Shown here: positions 46,750-59,500 of the stretch, in pieces
Layout of the letters: the number at the start of each line of letters is the position of its first letter
Numbering within the stretch: the first letter of the stretch is position 1
Source of the DNA: Siderastrea siderea
Taxonomy: Eukaryota > Cnidaria > Anthozoa > Scleractinia > Rhizangiidae
Assembly (NCBI GenBank): GCA_964030785.1
Contig: OZ034975.1
Coordinates: 47,475,069-47,539,068 of the forward strand
Direction: 5' to 3'
Length of the DNA: 64,000 bases
Translations under genes and position numbers: made by a program
The notes under the pieces: model-generated
Seen by the model: the letters and a program-made list of their open reading frames with translations, nothing else
Databases searched by the model: none
Told to the model about the DNA's origin: nothing

Positions 46750-47628
46750 GGGTTTTTCGAATGCCACACTGTTTACCACTTCTCCGGCGAGATATCAGCA
46801 ACAACGTCCTTTACCGTGTAACAAAAAAACCTTTGTTTGCCTTGTTTACATGAATATGTGGCGTGTTAAAGGTTTCGATCCTTCAGCTCCCCTGCTTGCT
46901 CTGCGATTGGTTAAAAATTCCCTGCCACGGAGTTCTCGAACCTTTTCTCTGCATAATCAGAACAATCATGTCTTTTGCACTCATTAACTTGTCATTATTC
47001 CTGTAAAGCGCTACTGATCAGGATATGTAAAATGCGCTATATAAAGTATAAAATTATGAATATAAATTATTATTATTAATATCATTATTGTTATTATTAT
47101 TATTATTATTACTATTATTATTATTATTATTACGAAATTTCAACTGAAAAGAAAAGCGGATCACCGCAGTTATTCAGCAACTAGAGAACTTGTAAATAGA
47201 GACTGGGAAACTTCTTTAATTGCTAAATAACTACGATCTGATCTGGAATTGACTTGTATCTTGTATCAGAAGCACGTTTCTCGCGTTTCCACACTATTAC
47301 AACACGGTTTGCATGGCTTTTAATTCAAGCTCTGATTGGTTTATTGTGTTGTCAGTTACCAGAGGCAGCCTTTGTAGTGGATATTTGTGAACGCTAACAC
47401 ATCTTTGTTTCATTTTAGGAGCAGAGCCTAATTTCTCGACTTTCATAGCTTTTTGTGTCGGCTGCCTGTCGAAAATGCTAACTGACCTTATTTCGTACTC
47501 CTTAAGACCCTAAACGACATATTTGTCCCCTCGGAAGCAAAAGGAATTAATTTATCCACCTGTTTCAAAAGTTTGATATGACATGTCGCCAAGGAAAATT
47601 ATATATATATTTTTTATCACCATTAGCC

Positions 47629-47807
47629 CTTTAAGACGAATGTAAACAACAGTAAACTGATCCTTACGGCGAGAAGATTAAGAAATTAAAATGGAAACAG
47701 AAATGAAATAAAGTAATATATTTGCCCAACATTTCTGTTTCCAATTTAATTTCTTAATCTTCTCGCCGTAATGATCAGTTTACTGTTGTTTACATTCGTC
47801 TTCAAGA
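47629..47807. mobile_element. Palindromic MITE, ~178 bp, unit C only
   Basis: The arms starting AAGACGAATGTAAACAACAG, with the inverse ending in ATTCGTCTTCAAG, extend about 60 bp and are nearly perfect. Unit A has a different 54-bp hairpin at the equivalent place. Confidence 0.75.
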
Positions 47808-47880
47808 TTTTTACTGATCCAGGTCTACACAAGATCTGGCACTCCTCACTGGTTTGTCGCTGTGGTTTTGCCTTTAGCAG

Positions 47881-48090
47881 CCCTTTAAGCCCTAACAGTG
47901 ACGAAAATGAAATTTCTCTTTACATCATCACTACTTGTTCAAATATTCAAGTGATGACAATAAAGAAAGTGATCACCAAGGATAAGATGTCATGATATTT
48001 AGACAAATTCTCCTTACTTGTTCCATACTGAGAAATGTATGGAGAATAGTAAGGAGAATATGCATTTTTATATCAGAGCTTAAAGGGTTG
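47881..48090. mobile_element. Short TIR repeat CCCTTTAAGCCCTAACAGTGA
   Basis: The ends CCCTTTAAGCCCTAAC and GAGCTTAAAGGGTTGA are inverse. The interior matches the repeats at 24928, 30249 and 41585. Confidence 0.7.
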
Positions 48091-48875
48091 ACTTCGAATT
48101 TCTGAGACGGAGTGTTTCGGTGGAACATCTTGAAGATCTTAAACGATCCGTTGGGTGCCCCTGAGATATGATTACTGTGTGTCATTTCAAAACCTCTGTG
48201 ATGTGAAAGTGAATCTTCTGCCAGAGCTAAGCCCTGTCTTAATCGAGTACAAGACTAGGAAAGGGTCTGTAAGTACTTTGAGTTCTTCGAAAATTTAGTG
48301 CGGGCCTCAATTTGCTTTAATATTGGTTCACCGTTAAGATCTTCAACCAAGTTTGAGAGTATTCGGCCGAAAGAGAAAGCGGAGTTAATAACTGATAATT
48401 GGAAACTGCAGTTTAATCATTGAAGTCCCTGACAATCTGAGTTAATACTGTTGGAAGTGAAGTAAATGGGTACCTGAAGTTAGAAATAAATCACCGCCAA
48501 GAGAGTTTCCCTAAAAAAAAAAAAAACTCAAATGATTCGGCTTAATTAAACGGTCATAAATCATTAAACTGGGGTACATGAAATGGACTTAAAAATATAC
48601 AACTTCCGGTAATCACCAATTTCACTTCCGGTTTTATTTTCGAGGTGTGCAACGAGGATTACGAGAACCCTTGCACAATTCACTCCATAAATTTGCGGAT
48701 CTACAAGAATGGACCAATAAAAGTGCCAAGAAATACGTGAAAACACTTGTTCATCTTAGCCATCCACGCTGAAAGTTGCATCATTTGAGTCATTTGAGAG
48801 ATGTGAAGCGGCCATGTTGAGCCACGTGTAGGACAGGACAGTGAGACTACGCATGTTCCACGCCGGTTGAATGGA

Positions 48876-48894
48876 CCAATCAGCTGTAGCCGCG
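48876..48894 (+). promoter_or_regulatory. ER stress response element (ERSE)-like site upstream of HYOU1
   Basis: CCAAT, nine bases, then CCGCG: one mismatch from the ERSE consensus CCAAT-N9-CCACG. It lies about 115 bp before the splice donor of the probable HYOU1 leader exon (ACCGCGAG/GTAAGT, exon end 49008). A CACGTG core lies near 48822. Vertebrate HYOU1 is induced through ERSEs by ATF6/NF-Y; conservation here is inferred. Confidence 0.5.
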
Positions 48895-49119
48895 TTCAGA
48901 AGGATCCACCGGCATTTTCAACTTTATTTCAAATCTATTCAGATTGTTTATAACTTCTACTTTCCTCTTATATCCAAGAAAGCTATCTCTGTATTCCTTT
49001 ACCGCGAGGTAAGTCCTAGATTTAATTATGTCATTTCTTAGTGATGCTTACGCCGCGAAAAATGAGTGAACTTCAGTTGTCGAAAGTGTCTGTCTAGACA
49101 TCCTGTTTTATTTTCGAAC

Positions 49120-49990
49120 TTCGAGTTTTTGACGTTTAGTTTTCCCATTTAGTTTGTCTTGAAGCCGGTAGCTTACAAATGCACCGAGATTTAGTCTGTT
49201 TGTTTCATTTAAAAAATATTATTGTCGTTAATGTGTGCCTACCCATGTACAATGTACAATGTGACGCAATCGGAAGATAAAATGTGTACACATAACAGGA
49301 TAGAAAATCTTAAATAATATCCTTTGAAAAATAATTTTATATGCTCATTGAACTGAAATACTTTCAAGCAACCCTGAAAGTACTACCCACAGAAAATTTA
49401 ATAGCAGTATCTACTGAATCGAGAATCCTGTAATTTTTTAATTTTAATTTTTGGTAACTGTATGACAGTTTGGATTTCCCAGGAGATTTCTTTCAAAATA
49501 GACCTTTTGCTCCCGTGCTCTTATAAATTTAGACCTGGCTCACATGCGTGGAACAACTGCAAACACAAATGCAAGCACAAGCAGACACACTTGTGGAGTA
49601 ATGTAATGCAATCACAAGTGCAAGGTCCTATGCAAGAAATGGAAAAATTGCCATTTCCGTGCTCTTGCATTCACACTTGCACTTCACATGTTTGAACTGG
49701 GGCAATGCAATGTTTCCCTTTTTCTTGCCCTTGGTTTGTGCATGCGTTTACAATTTTTCTCATGCATGAATGTCGCTAATACAATTGCAAACATAAGCAA
49801 GTGAAGTACAACTTCTCTACATCTCAGAAAACTGCTCCAAATGTGCATGTCTGCATAGTATCCTTTATGCTTGCATTTGCATTTACAGTCTGTGTGACCA
49901 TTGCTTGCATTTGAGTTTGCAATTACTTTTGCATCTGCATTGCACCTGTCAACCAACCAGTGAGATTACTTTCTTGAGTAGTTGACAGAC
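49120..49990 (+). repeat. Duplicated block within HYOU1 intron 1
   Basis: Paralogous to 30960-31960. It contains a run of GCAA/TTGC-rich words with ATTTGCAT octamers (49540-49950). It marks the right end of the duplication array. Confidence 0.65.
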
Positions 49991-50555
49991 CAGACTGGCA
50001 TTAGTGAGAAGACTTGCATTACCGACATCTACAGTAAGCTTATCTCCAGTAATCTTTTCAAACACTGAGAAATGTTTGTGGACATTTGTATCTTTAAATG
50101 TCTTCAAGATAGACTTGAAATTCAGTTTGCATCAATTTAAGGGAATCCAGTACACACTAGTATTGGTATAGTCAAACCTTTCCTTACAGGCACCCTTATA
50201 ACAGAGACACCTCTCTATTATGAAAAGTTCAGTTGGTCCAAAAGAGACCAAAGATCCCCAGGGGGTACTCAGTTATACTGGTGTCAGGGAAATGCAACAT
50301 GTTCTGTTTGTGGCTCCCCTGAACAAAAATATATCGCTCCCTGCCTGTGTGAAATTTATGACACAAACGTTGAAAGGTGGAAGCATAAACTGAATGCTTA
50401 AATTATACAAAAAAAGTTCAGATAAGTAGCTGCTAGATGGTTAACTATGACCTCTAATTCATTCTGTTAGTAAGATGAGAATTAGCCTACCATTAACTCT
50501 ATTTTTCCTTTTTTTTTTTCATTTCAGGTTTGTATTTTAGACACAGAAGCCAATC

Positions 50556-53500
50556 ATGTTGATCAGAAAGCTGGGTATGATGTTATGTGTCACAGCTGTG
50601 GCATTTCTTTCCTGTTTTGTTTACCAAGCAGGTGAGAAAATAAAATTCATAACAGAGTGATGAAAAGCAAACTTCTCCTTGTAGTGGCAGTACAGTTGTC
50701 AAGCAGACTAGTTATTTTCTTGATAAGTAACACCAAACTCAAGAGATCAGGATCTCATTTCTTCCGACAATATCAGTACAGTGGCAAAACAGACAGTTGA
50801 TGACAATAATGAAAATCAACAAGTGGGAAATATTGTTTTTATGTACCATTGCAACTTTACATTTTAACCCCATGAAAAAAGGTGAATTTGAATGGTGACA
50901 CAAAGCAGTGTTATGTGGGGGGGGGGGGGGACAGGGAGGTTTAAACCTCCCACTTCCCATACCCTTTAATCCCTGGGAGGAACAAATTTCAAACACGTAA
51001 TATGCACTGAATATGTTCCTGCTCTTCTGCTGTTTTTTGCAGCTGATTTTTCTTTGTTTCCAAATTGATATTTTCATAACTGATTTTGGTTGGAATTTCT
51101 TCCAGATGGTTTAGCTGTTATGTCGGTGGATCTCGGAAGTCAGTTCATGAAAATAGCTATAGTTAAGGTAAACATCATGAAAACACTTCTCCACCTCAAT
51201 CCAACTATATGACACTTATTTTATGTTTCTTTAACTTGTGTGCTAATGCTGTGATGTCCTTGAATTCTAGCCTGGTGTCCCAATGGAAATTGCATTGAAC
51301 CAGTAAGTAAAAATGTTTCAAGATTTGTGATGAAATCAGTGTAAATACATTGTACATTTACATGTAGTAACTAACTAACTACCTTAAAAGATCTATTAAG
51401 CCCCCCGTTTGGAAGCTGGATTTTGTAATAAGCCCCCCTCTCCATTAAGGCCCCCCTCCCCCCCACCCCCCCAGAAAGTAATATGTTTCAGCCAGTTTGT
51501 TGGGAAATTTGGTCTTTCATTTCCCAGACATACCATTGCATAAGAGTATAAGTTATGATATAGTTGCAATTCTGTGATACACACACCATTTTTGTCCCTA
51601 TTAGCCAGTGATCTAGAATAATTTTTGTGAAAAATTTATTTGAGTTTTTATTAAATCTTATGATTTGAAATAAGCCCCCTGTCTCTATTAAGCCCCCCCC
51701 CCCCTTTCTGAGGTGGAAAATTAAATAACAATGTTTAGAGAGGGTAGCACCAAGTTCACTTGAGGTTAATTAGGGTGGTCCTCTAGATCGAATTGGAATT
51801 TGGAAATGTTGGTTTTTGAGGAGAGAGGGAAAACAGGAGTACACAGAGAAAACCTCTCAGGGCAAAGACAATAACCAACAACAAACTCATTCCACATATG
51901 GAATCCAACCTGGGCCATTGCTCTCACCACTAAAAGTCATTTAGTTAAAATGGAAGAACCAAATAGAGCATGTTATGTAAGCTATGACAGTGAGCAACGA
52001 GCTTGTCAGAATACCTATCAATTGACTTGTTAAAATTCTACCTTGTTAAACTCTTGGCACCAAGAGGACAAACTTGCACACATTATTTTGTTGAACATTA
52101 CTAACCAGTGACAACAAATTCAATCATTTCTAGGGAGTCAAGAAGAAAAACTCCAGTGGCTGTTTCACTTAAAGTTAACGAGCGATTGTTTAGTGATGGA
52201 GCATTGACAGTGGTTGGTATTTTATTTTCTTAAAAATAAGATATGAAATAAACTTATTTCCAAAGAGGAGGAATTGTCTCAAACAAGATTAATGTCAATA
52301 TTAGTAGAAGATAGTCTTCTCCAAATCACGCTGTAAAGTGCATATTAATAAACTTAGATAAGTTTTGAATCAGGACAGTTAAACATGGACCAGTTGGATT
52401 TTGTTATGTAATTTACTGGCTAATTTTTGGAGTTTCTTGTGATTAACCTGTAGGCTGTCAAGCATCCAAAGAATTCTTACATTTTTGTACAGGATGTTTT
52501 GGGTAAAAAATTTAATAATCCACTGGTACAACAATACAAACAAAGGTATGTTGCAACTGTTGTTACTTGTATCAGTGTTTGATAAAAATAGTCTAAAAAA
52601 GCACCCTCTTTTCCTTTTTACATTCCTCTAAATTCTTCTTACTTCATGGGTACAATACAGAGAAGGCAATGGAAAGGAATTTAACAATAAGAGTGGATAG
52701 AATTTGTGAACATTGGGTCAACAATCTTCTAGGAGCAATCTAATAACTCTTTTTAAGAAATTACTGACAGGCAAAGTTTTGGCTTGAAGGGTATCCAGAC
52801 ATCTGATGAACACCCATCGTGACTCACTGGACGGACACAGTAGACAGACTAAAGAGACTCCTGGTTTCAAACCATTTACTAAAGTTCAAGCAAGTTTTAA
52901 ATATCCTTACCCTGCCGACTTATCTAGGACGATGAGAGGGCCTCTGCCGCAGGGTAAAATCTCCTAACCAGTGTCGCTGTGTTTCACTAATTCCTGTGTA
53001 CCACGTTAGGTTTCCATGGTATGACCTTGAGGAAGATAAGGAGACAGGAACTGTTCTGTATCGGCATGACAGTGAGACAACCTTTACTCCTGAGGAACTT
53101 CTGGGCATGATACTGAACCATTCCAGAATCATTGCTGAAAAGTTTGCTGGTGAGTTTCGATGGGAAGCTGGGTGTAAAACAGTCTTTCTGGCCTATGAAA
53201 CAGTTTCCTTTATAAGGTTATTTCTGAGGTTATATGTGTAACTCTTGCTTTTTCAAACTTAGTAGTAGGATACAGAAAGAATACTGTAACTGGTAACTGG
53301 CCCTTAAAAACATTACTCTTTCCAGATCATCCAATGAAAGATGTGGTGCTTACAGTTCCTTCTTTTTTCAACCAAGCAGAACGTCGAGCTGTAATAAGGT
53401 TAGTTTTGAAAAGTGTGTAAGTTCACTTAAATTTTGCCTGGTATAAGTCCTCTTTAAACCCTGCTCTTCTCATCTATTCTTATTGATACTAAACACTCTA

Positions 53501-56500
53501 GCCCTAAGAAACAGAAAATGGTTTGCAGCCCCTTCCTTTTGCCTGGTGTAGTTCTCTTTACACTTTGCTTTTGTTGGACACTGAACACTCTAACCTGAAA
53601 AAACGTACAGTGGTTTACAGCCCCATTTGTTTCTGCTCACAAATAATTTTACATTCCACCCTGATTCTGTAGATTTCTAAGACATGCAACTACCTGGATC
53701 TCAGGGCATACTTGCAAGTCTTTTCATTCAAATTGGCCTCAGTCAAACTTTGGCTCTTGTAGTATGGCTCTGTTTTTAAATCCATGGATGAAAGCTATTC
53801 AGCAGTAATTTCCTATCAGTGTTTATTGCATTATACTCAAGGAAGTTCCAACCGTAGAGTCATTAGATAAAAGACAAATGTGTGCATTCAAACCAAGCAG
53901 CACTTTTATATGGTGCTGTTTCTTGGTAGGCTGCTGAATAAAATTTGACATTTGCGTCTTGTTTCCTTCTCGGATGCTTTTAGTTTTGAAAGGGTAACTA
54001 GCCAGATTCCTATCATTTCTGTGTTGTCTCATTCCTCACACATTCTCAAACAGAAAATATGGTAAGGTTGCTGTAAGCTGTTAATGGTTCTTTTTTCTTA
54101 CCCTCACTGTTGTTTTCTTTTGCCATTTATAGGGCTGCAAAACTGGTTGGGTTAAATGTACTGCAGTTGATGAATGAAAACACAGCAGGTAATGAAGTCC
54201 CAGTATTAACAGACAAATTCTCCTTGCTAATCTCCATACATTTTTTATGCTACTGTTTGGGAGAATTTGTTAAAAGGTCAAACCAATTTCCCTTTGGTGA
54301 TCATTTTATTCATTCTCATAATTTTGATTTTGTATTGATATTGTGAGGAGAAATTTGATGTTGGTCACTCTTGGGACTTCATGGGTTAAACGTAAGGTTG
54401 TTGAATTCAGTCAGGAATTGCATCTTTTATGCTATCTTTTGCTGTTTTTGTTGTTTTGCAGTTGCCCTTCATTATGGAGTGTTCCGCCGTGCTTCTTTTA
54501 ACAACACAGAGAGAGTAAGCAATAAAACTGATCTGTCATGATGTCTTAAAGTGGTAATATAAAAATATTTTACTAGCTGCGATAAGGCTGAATTGTAGCA
54601 CAATATAACTGTTAATTTATCATAATTATTTATTTTTCTGACAGTTTATCATGTTCTTTGACATGGGAGCGACAAGCACAGTAGCCACCATTGTTGGTAG
54701 GTGCAATTATTGCATGTTATATTAATTTTTCTAAGCTTGTTAAGTAAAAATCAACAGCAGCTGCTTGAGTTCAAACAGATGTCAAAACACAACCTTTATG
54801 CACCTTCTAGGCAACCACTGCTTCAATCATTAGAGAAAGAAGGACTTTTGCTTGAAGTGTCTTTTACTTACAGCTATTTTAGTGATGTTAAACTTTCTCT
54901 TGGCAGGGTACAGTACGGTGAAAACCAAAGACAGAGGAATCACAGAAACAGCTCCTCAACTGGCCGTCAAGGGGATTGGGTGAGTGGGATTGTGTATCCA
55001 CTGCCACTTGATATGTGTGTGATTCATTCCTTGTGTCTTCCTATAAATATTTTCTAACATCTCAATATTATTGTAGGTTTGATCGCACACTGGGAGGTCA
55101 TGCTATGGAAATCCGAATGAGGGATCACCTTGTCAAGCTTTTCAAGGAGAAGCACAAGACCCAGGGAGATGTTACCCAGTCACCACGAGCCATGGCCAAA
55201 TTTCTGAAGGAGGCTGCCAGAGTAAAACAAGTGCTCAGTGCAAACACTGAGATTTTTGCACAGGTTAGCAAACATTTTACTGAAAATCTGCATCCACACG
55301 TACAGGACTGATCGGTTGTTTGACTGAATGATTGACTGACTGACTGACTGACTGACTGACTGACTGACTCATTGACTGACTGACTGACTGACTGAATGAC
55401 TGACTGACTGGCTGATTGACTGACTGACTGACTGATTGACTGACTGATTGACTGACTGACTGACTGACTGACTGACTGACTGACTGACTGACTGACTGAT
55501 TGACTGACTGACTGAGTGGCCTGAGTGGTCCACTCATCATCCATCTGAACAAATGATTGACTGCCTCACTGACTGGCAGACCAATGGATGGACAATTAGG
55601 CAAATGGACAGACAGTAAATGGGAAAATCTAGTGACTAATTAGTGATTGATTGCATTTAGATTGAGGGGGCTTTTGAGGAAAAGGACTTCCGTGCCAAGG
55701 TAACACGGGAAGAATTTGAAGAAATGTGTGCTGATCTTCTGGCAAGAGTCCCAGGTCCAGTTGAACAGGCTTTGAAGTCTTCAGCCATCACATTGGTGAG
55801 AGAGATGACTTGTTACATTATTCAAGGTGTTATAAAAAACTATATAGTGAGCTAGGATTTTTGGTTTCATTTAAGTGTGTTAAATTACTGAGATGGTCCA
55901 TAATTTGTAATGTTGTTTTAGGATGAGATTGAAAGTGTGATTCTTGTGGGTGGAGGAACACGTGTACCAAAGGTTCAAGAGCTGCTTTTGAAAGCTGTTA
56001 AAAAGTGAGTTCCTTCTGGTCTCCTGTAATGACCTTATAGACTCTGATACTGACTTTGTAGGCTATTGTAATAACCTTATAGACTCTTGTAATAGCCTTT
56101 TTATATCTTGTAATGACCTAGTAGACTCTTGTAATGACCTCGCAGACTCTTTTAATGACCACATAGACTCACATAATGACCCTGAAGACTCTTTAAATGA
56201 CATTTTAGGCTATTGTAGTGAAGTTGTAGACTCTTGTGATGACCTTTTAGACTCTTGTAGTGACCTTGTAGACTTGTGGTGACCTTGTAGACTCATGTAA
56301 TTACCTTGTAGACTCTTGCAATGACCTATGATATCCTCGTACTGTAGAATTTCTGTGAGATACCAAAGGTTAACTTGAACTTAGAACTATTTTGTTTGGA
56401 CTGAAAGCATTTCCCCTGGTTCACTCTTTCACAGTTAACCCAGCAAGTCAAGGAGACAGTTTGGTTTTTTAGATTTTTCAAGTTTTTATGATTCAGCTGT

Positions 56501-59500
56501 TGTCTTATGTTAGTGATGATGCAAGTAACATTTATTTCATATCAAATGAATTTGTTTCTTTTTAAATTCAGGTCTGAACTTGGAAAGAGTGTGAATACAG
56601 ATGAAGCTGCTGCTTTAGGTGACACAATCATTAAACTTTGCTTGTTTTTATTTATTTTATTTGATTATTTTATATATTGTTTGATTGTAAGTTTTTAAGT
56701 CTACAAAATACATCACTGGATGGTTCCTTAGTGATTTCTTGATTCCATATTTTCTGCCATCCTTTCTGTTTGTTTGAAGAAGATATGACTTGTACAATTA
56801 ATTTTATGAGTGTCTGTTTTATGCCCACTCCGTAGGTGCTGTTTACCAAGCTGCTGAACTCGGCAAAGGATTCAAAGTCAAGAAATTTGTGGTTAAAGAT
56901 GCTAACATTTACCCAATACAGGTTTGTGTGATGCAATGTTCACTTTTCCAGTCATGCCCTATCAGTGTTAAGCCTAAGATGAGGAAGGGAGGAGAGGCTG
57001 GGGACTGCAGGCAGGTTTGGGCTGTTTGATCTACTGTTCAATTCTCACCAGTATCAGGAGTGGCGAATGGTCTTACCAAAAATTAGGGTCTTACAAAATT
57101 TTGTCTGAATTGTAAGCATCTTGCATGCAGTCTTTTTTTAGCAATTCCAAAAATTCTCAGAGTCTTGAATTACAGTCTTGGAGACTCAGTTTTTTTCGAC
57201 CAAGCCATTTCCCGATCTCTATTTTTTGCAAAGCTGCCTGAAGTCTGGACTTTTTAGAAGGCCACAAATGAATCTCGAAGTTCTTATGTGCTTAGGTAAC
57301 ATCTTTAGTTGCCGAAAAGTTTGGGGTCACATTAAGAAAATCCAAAAGCTCGGTCTTTCAATTTACAAGTTGAGAGGGTCTCAGGCTTGCCGCACAAGAA
57401 AATGATCATCTCGCCGTCTTCCAAAATCTTGAATTGATTCAATTTTTGTACCCATGGGGAGGAGTTTGATCAGAAATTCATCAGAAAAGCCAAACGCCTC
57501 CTGTCTTTCCACGGTCCTCCCTCAAGCTTAGAATTGATATAGATGTATCAGTTTGACATCTCTATATTTGGAGACATATTTACCTGTTACCTACCTACTT
57601 TGCTGAGTGTGGTACGCAAGGTCTTGGAGACTTCAGGTGCAGAGATTGGAACTCTGTAAGCTTAGTAATAGGCATGTCCCCTTGCCTTGAAATGTTTCGA
57701 TCTAACTTAAACAGTCGGTTTTTTTTTTATTGCAGGTCTCTTTTGAACGTGTTAACAAGGCTGAAGATGGAAGTGAGACTGTCAAACATGTGAAGCGCAT
57801 GTTGTATCACCGAATGAATGTTTTGCCACAGAAGAAAGTTATGACTTTTAACAGACACCTGGATGATTTCAAGTTCAATGCTCATTACACTGACCTAGAT
57901 TTCCTCAACGAAGAAGAGAAAAGGTTATTGTTTTAACTGAGAGTCCACTCAAGTGGAATTCATTTCTGCTATTCTAATGTGTCCATGCAGTCTTTGTTTT
58001 CATTCTGAGAAAATGGAGCTCACTTACCACGACGTGGCTGGTAACTGAAAGTTTTCACAATACAAGTCTTAGAAAGTCTATGATAAGCAGTTGGGAGAAG
58101 TGTGCTTTCTGAACTGAGTTGTTGTGTTCTTTTACAGTATGCTGGGATCAGTGAACTTGACCAGAGTGGAGGTGAAGGGTGTGGCTGCTGCACTGGATAA
58201 ACATACCCCCAAAGGAGAGTCAAAAGGGGTCAAGGCATTCTTCAGAATGGATGAGAATGGATTACTGAATCTGGAGAAGGTGAGCTTTGAAACTGTAGCT
58301 AATAATCAGGTGTCCTTTTATTTCCATGAAACAAAACACAGTGAAAGTTTTTATGCCATTTTTTATGGTCAAGTCACCATACTTGACACCCCATCCAGCC
58401 CCCACCATTTTTGGTACCTCACATCAGCCCTCACCATCACAGTATGCTGGTAGCTGATGATTTTACGACCTACAGTTGATTAATTTATTTGCAGTTCTCT
58501 TACTTTCCTTAGTAAGAGGAAATCAAGACTGTAGAAGTTAGAGGAAATTAAAGATTTGGACTGAAGTGGAAATGTGCTCTCTTTACAGGTTGAATCTGTG
58601 TTTGAGAAGCCACCTGAAGAAAAACCTGAAGAAGAACAATCAACATTTGCCAGTATGTTCTATAGAGTTACTGCGACTTTCAATAACTTTCAGACTCTGA
58701 ACTTCAAACCCAACTAATTCTTCGGCTTGCTTTTTTACTCCGGTCAAACATAACTAGGCTGACATCCAACTGACCGTGAAAAAAAGAAACCAACTAATTA
58801 GATAAAAATCCACCAATCACAGGACATGAACGTGACCATGTGACCCCATGAGGATTGACAGCATTGGAAAGCACAACTATTGCTTGAGTTTTGAACTTCA
58901 AAGTTTGTATTTTATTGAAAGGTGCATTAACGTGTTTCATTTTTGTTCTTCATACTTGGGTTTTATTCAGTTTTATCTGTACTAAAAAGTTGTATCTGAA
59001 AACGGAAAGTATTCGTGGTTTCTAGCTTTCAATTTTTTCTTCTTTCACCAGAAATTGGAAGTAAAATTTCAAGCTTCTTTGGGGGATCAAAAGAGGACGA
59101 AAATAAGGAAAGTAAAGTAGAGGTGAGTAATATATAGCACAAAAATATCAATTCTCAATACTGTTGTTATACATTTTTTAGTTTTAGCTCTAAGATAATT
59201 TTGTGAATCATCATCTGTTTTCTCAAGAAAGTTTTCACGATAGCATGGAAGTCATGAACTCCCTATGTTCTCTAAACAGTGCTTGAACAAGGAGAAAAAA
59301 CGCAAATGCACACAACGATTTTTTATTGCGCGAAAATGTTTGCGTGCTTTTGTGGTTCACTTCTTGTTTGACTGAACTATACTTTTAAAAATCTTTTTAG
59401 GAGCGAAATTTGATTGGGTGTTCAGAAATTTAAGCAAGGAGTTGTCTCCCGAAAGGTTTTGTCCCAAAGTAAACTGGAGTAGTAGGGAGTCCGCCATTTG

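Larger units (their letters stand above)
40050..47250. repeat. Segmental-duplication unit C (close paralogue of 23400-29750)
   Basis: Near-identical to unit A across exons, introns and the shared insertions (247-bp MITE at 40691-40937, TIR repeat at 41585-41790, CAGGCC-ended block at about 42048-42750). In the 133-nt last macin exon I count four differences from A. The main length change is the purine satellite. Similarity resumes at 47520-48290 (to 30120-30550) and 49120-49990. Confidence 0.85.

Noticed and set aside
55125..55603. Ser-Gln-Ser-Val repeat protein on the minus strand
   Set aside because: It is the antisense of a HYOU1 exon plus a (GACT)n microsatellite.
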